Source: Nigrospora sphaerica (taxonomy: Eukaryota; Ascomycota; Sordariomycetes; Amphisphaeriales; Apiosporaceae). Taken from it: DNA of 64,000 bases. Position numbers and translations under genes: made by a program. Where the stretch lies: positions 1,860,001 to 1,924,000 of the forward strand of contig JAGVVL010000025.1 in the NCBI GenBank assembly GCA_018287875.1. The letters run 5' to 3'. Each line of letters begins with the position of its first letter. The first letter of the stretch is position 1. Shown in pieces: positions 63,475 through 64,000 of this stretch. The notes under the pieces were generated by a model that was given only the letters and a program-made list of their open reading frames with translations, searched no databases and was not told the DNA's origin.

Positions 63475-64000
63475 TCACGCCTGCGGGTCGGGGCGGACGA
63501 CGGGGGTCAGGTGGACGTCGAGGGCGGGCTTGTCCCAGAGAGTGTAGACCTTTTGGTCCTGGAGCCAGTGGCGGCTGGCGTCGGCGAGGCGCAGGTCGAA
63601 GGCCCAGAGGATGCGGGCGAGGATAAGGCGCATCTCGGCGTAGGCGAGGTTGCGGCCGATGCAGTTGCGCGGGCCGACGCTGAAGGGCTGCATGGCGTCG
63701 AGGCGGTCGGCGGCGAAGGCGGGCGGCGCGGCGCCGGCGCCGAGGAAGCGCTCCGGGTGGAAGCCGGCCGGGTCGTGCCAGAGCGCGGCGTCGTGCGACA
63801 CGGCCCACTGCCACACGCCCACGACGGTGCCGCCGGGGACGAAGTGGCCGGCCACGCGACCGCCGCACGCCGGCGCCTCGCGCGGCAGCGCCCCCGCCAC
63901 CGGCGGGTACCGCCGCAGCGCCTCGTTGAGGCACGCCAGCAGGTACTCGAGCCCGCCGACCGAGTGGAGCGTGATGGCGGCCTCGTCGGCGAAGGCGTTG
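63475..64000 (-). CDS. Cytochrome P450, C-terminal part (truncated by window edge)
   Basis: Minus strand; 175 C-terminal codons are visible, stop at 63475..63477, and the gene continues beyond position 64000. The K-helix ExxR is present (CLNEALRRYPPV), followed by a PERF-like segment (AGFHPERFLG) and the heme loop FSVGPRNCIGRNLAYAEM with the proximal Cys. LEYLLACLNEALRRYPPV is typical of fungal CYP families that act on secondary metabolites or xenobiotics. The stretch shows no intron. Substrate and CYP family cannot be set from this part. Confidence 0.93.
   Translation of the reverse strand, partial: NAFADEAAITLHSVGGLEYLLACLNEALRRYPPVAGALPREAPACGGRVAGHFVPGGTVVGVWQWAVSHDAALWHDPAGFHPERFLGAGAAPPAFAADRLDAMQPFSVGPRNCIGRNLAYAEMRLILARILWAFDLRLADASRHWLQDQKVYTLWDKPALDVHLTPVVRPDPQA

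Overview
The window is nuclear DNA of a filamentous ascomycete (Pezizomycotina, most likely Sordariomycetes). Genes are monocistronic on both strands, GC-rich at third codon positions, and cut by short GT-AG introns (about 47-170 nt) with CTAAC/CTGAC-type branch sites. Recognisable proteins are typically fungal: Mdm10, a Zrt-type zinc transporter, an STL1/HXT-type sugar transporter, Rad5 with a HIRAN domain, an arrestin-related adaptor, Zn(II)2Cys6 fingers and a P450. All exon models were built by hand from splice consensus, reading-frame phase and family motifs.

Layout: 0.1-1.3 kb, a deaminase-superfamily protein; 2-3.4 kb, Mdm10; 6.5-7.6 kb, a ZIP zinc transporter; 8.1-9.3 kb, a quinone-oxidoreductase-like MDR enzyme; 11.5 kb, a tiny secreted protein; 12.6-14.4 kb (-), a sugar transporter; 16.1-17.2 kb, an intracellular GH18 protein; 17.5-19.2 kb (-), an unknown protein with a repeat tail; 20.4-20.9 kb (-), LSM3 in four small exons; 21.5-23.8 kb, an Aep2/ATP13-like mitochondrial expression factor; 24.1-25.0 kb (-), the GPI de-N-acetylase PIG-L; 26.2-27.0 kb, a small membrane protein; 27.9-28.8 kb, a degenerate Ras-like protein; 29.4-29.8 kb, an unresolved coiled-coil ORF.

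From 30 to 43 kb the region is more accessory: a small single-pass membrane protein, a Cys-motif protein with an apparent frameshift, a Pro-rich protein with another, a single-pass receptor-like gene broken by an in-frame TGA, a HSPA12-type Hsp70-like protein and an intact paralogue of the broken membrane gene. Then come an M28 aminopeptidase (43.6-45.3 kb, -), an AT-rich island (about 45.8-46.1 kb), a protein with two tandem Zn(II)2Cys6 clusters (46.3-47.4 kb), an SDR (47.9-49.0 kb, -) and an arrestin-like adaptor (49.9-51.5 kb, -). After a 6-kb stretch without recognisable genes, a NDUFAF6-like complex I assembly factor (-) and RAD5 (+) are arranged head to head, and a partial P450 (-) runs off the right edge.

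The genes do not form one pathway. Most are housekeeping genes with unrelated roles (mitochondrial biogenesis: Mdm10, Aep2-like, NDUFAF6-like; RNA: LSM3; DNA repair: Rad5; nutrient uptake: ZIP, MFS, arrestin). The most unusual items are the SsdA-like deaminase, the tandem Zn2Cys6 protein next to the AT-rich island, the pair of receptor-like membrane genes (one broken), the pseudo-GTPase, and a run of reading-frame interruptions between 19 and 38 kb that are either assembly errors or real gene decay.
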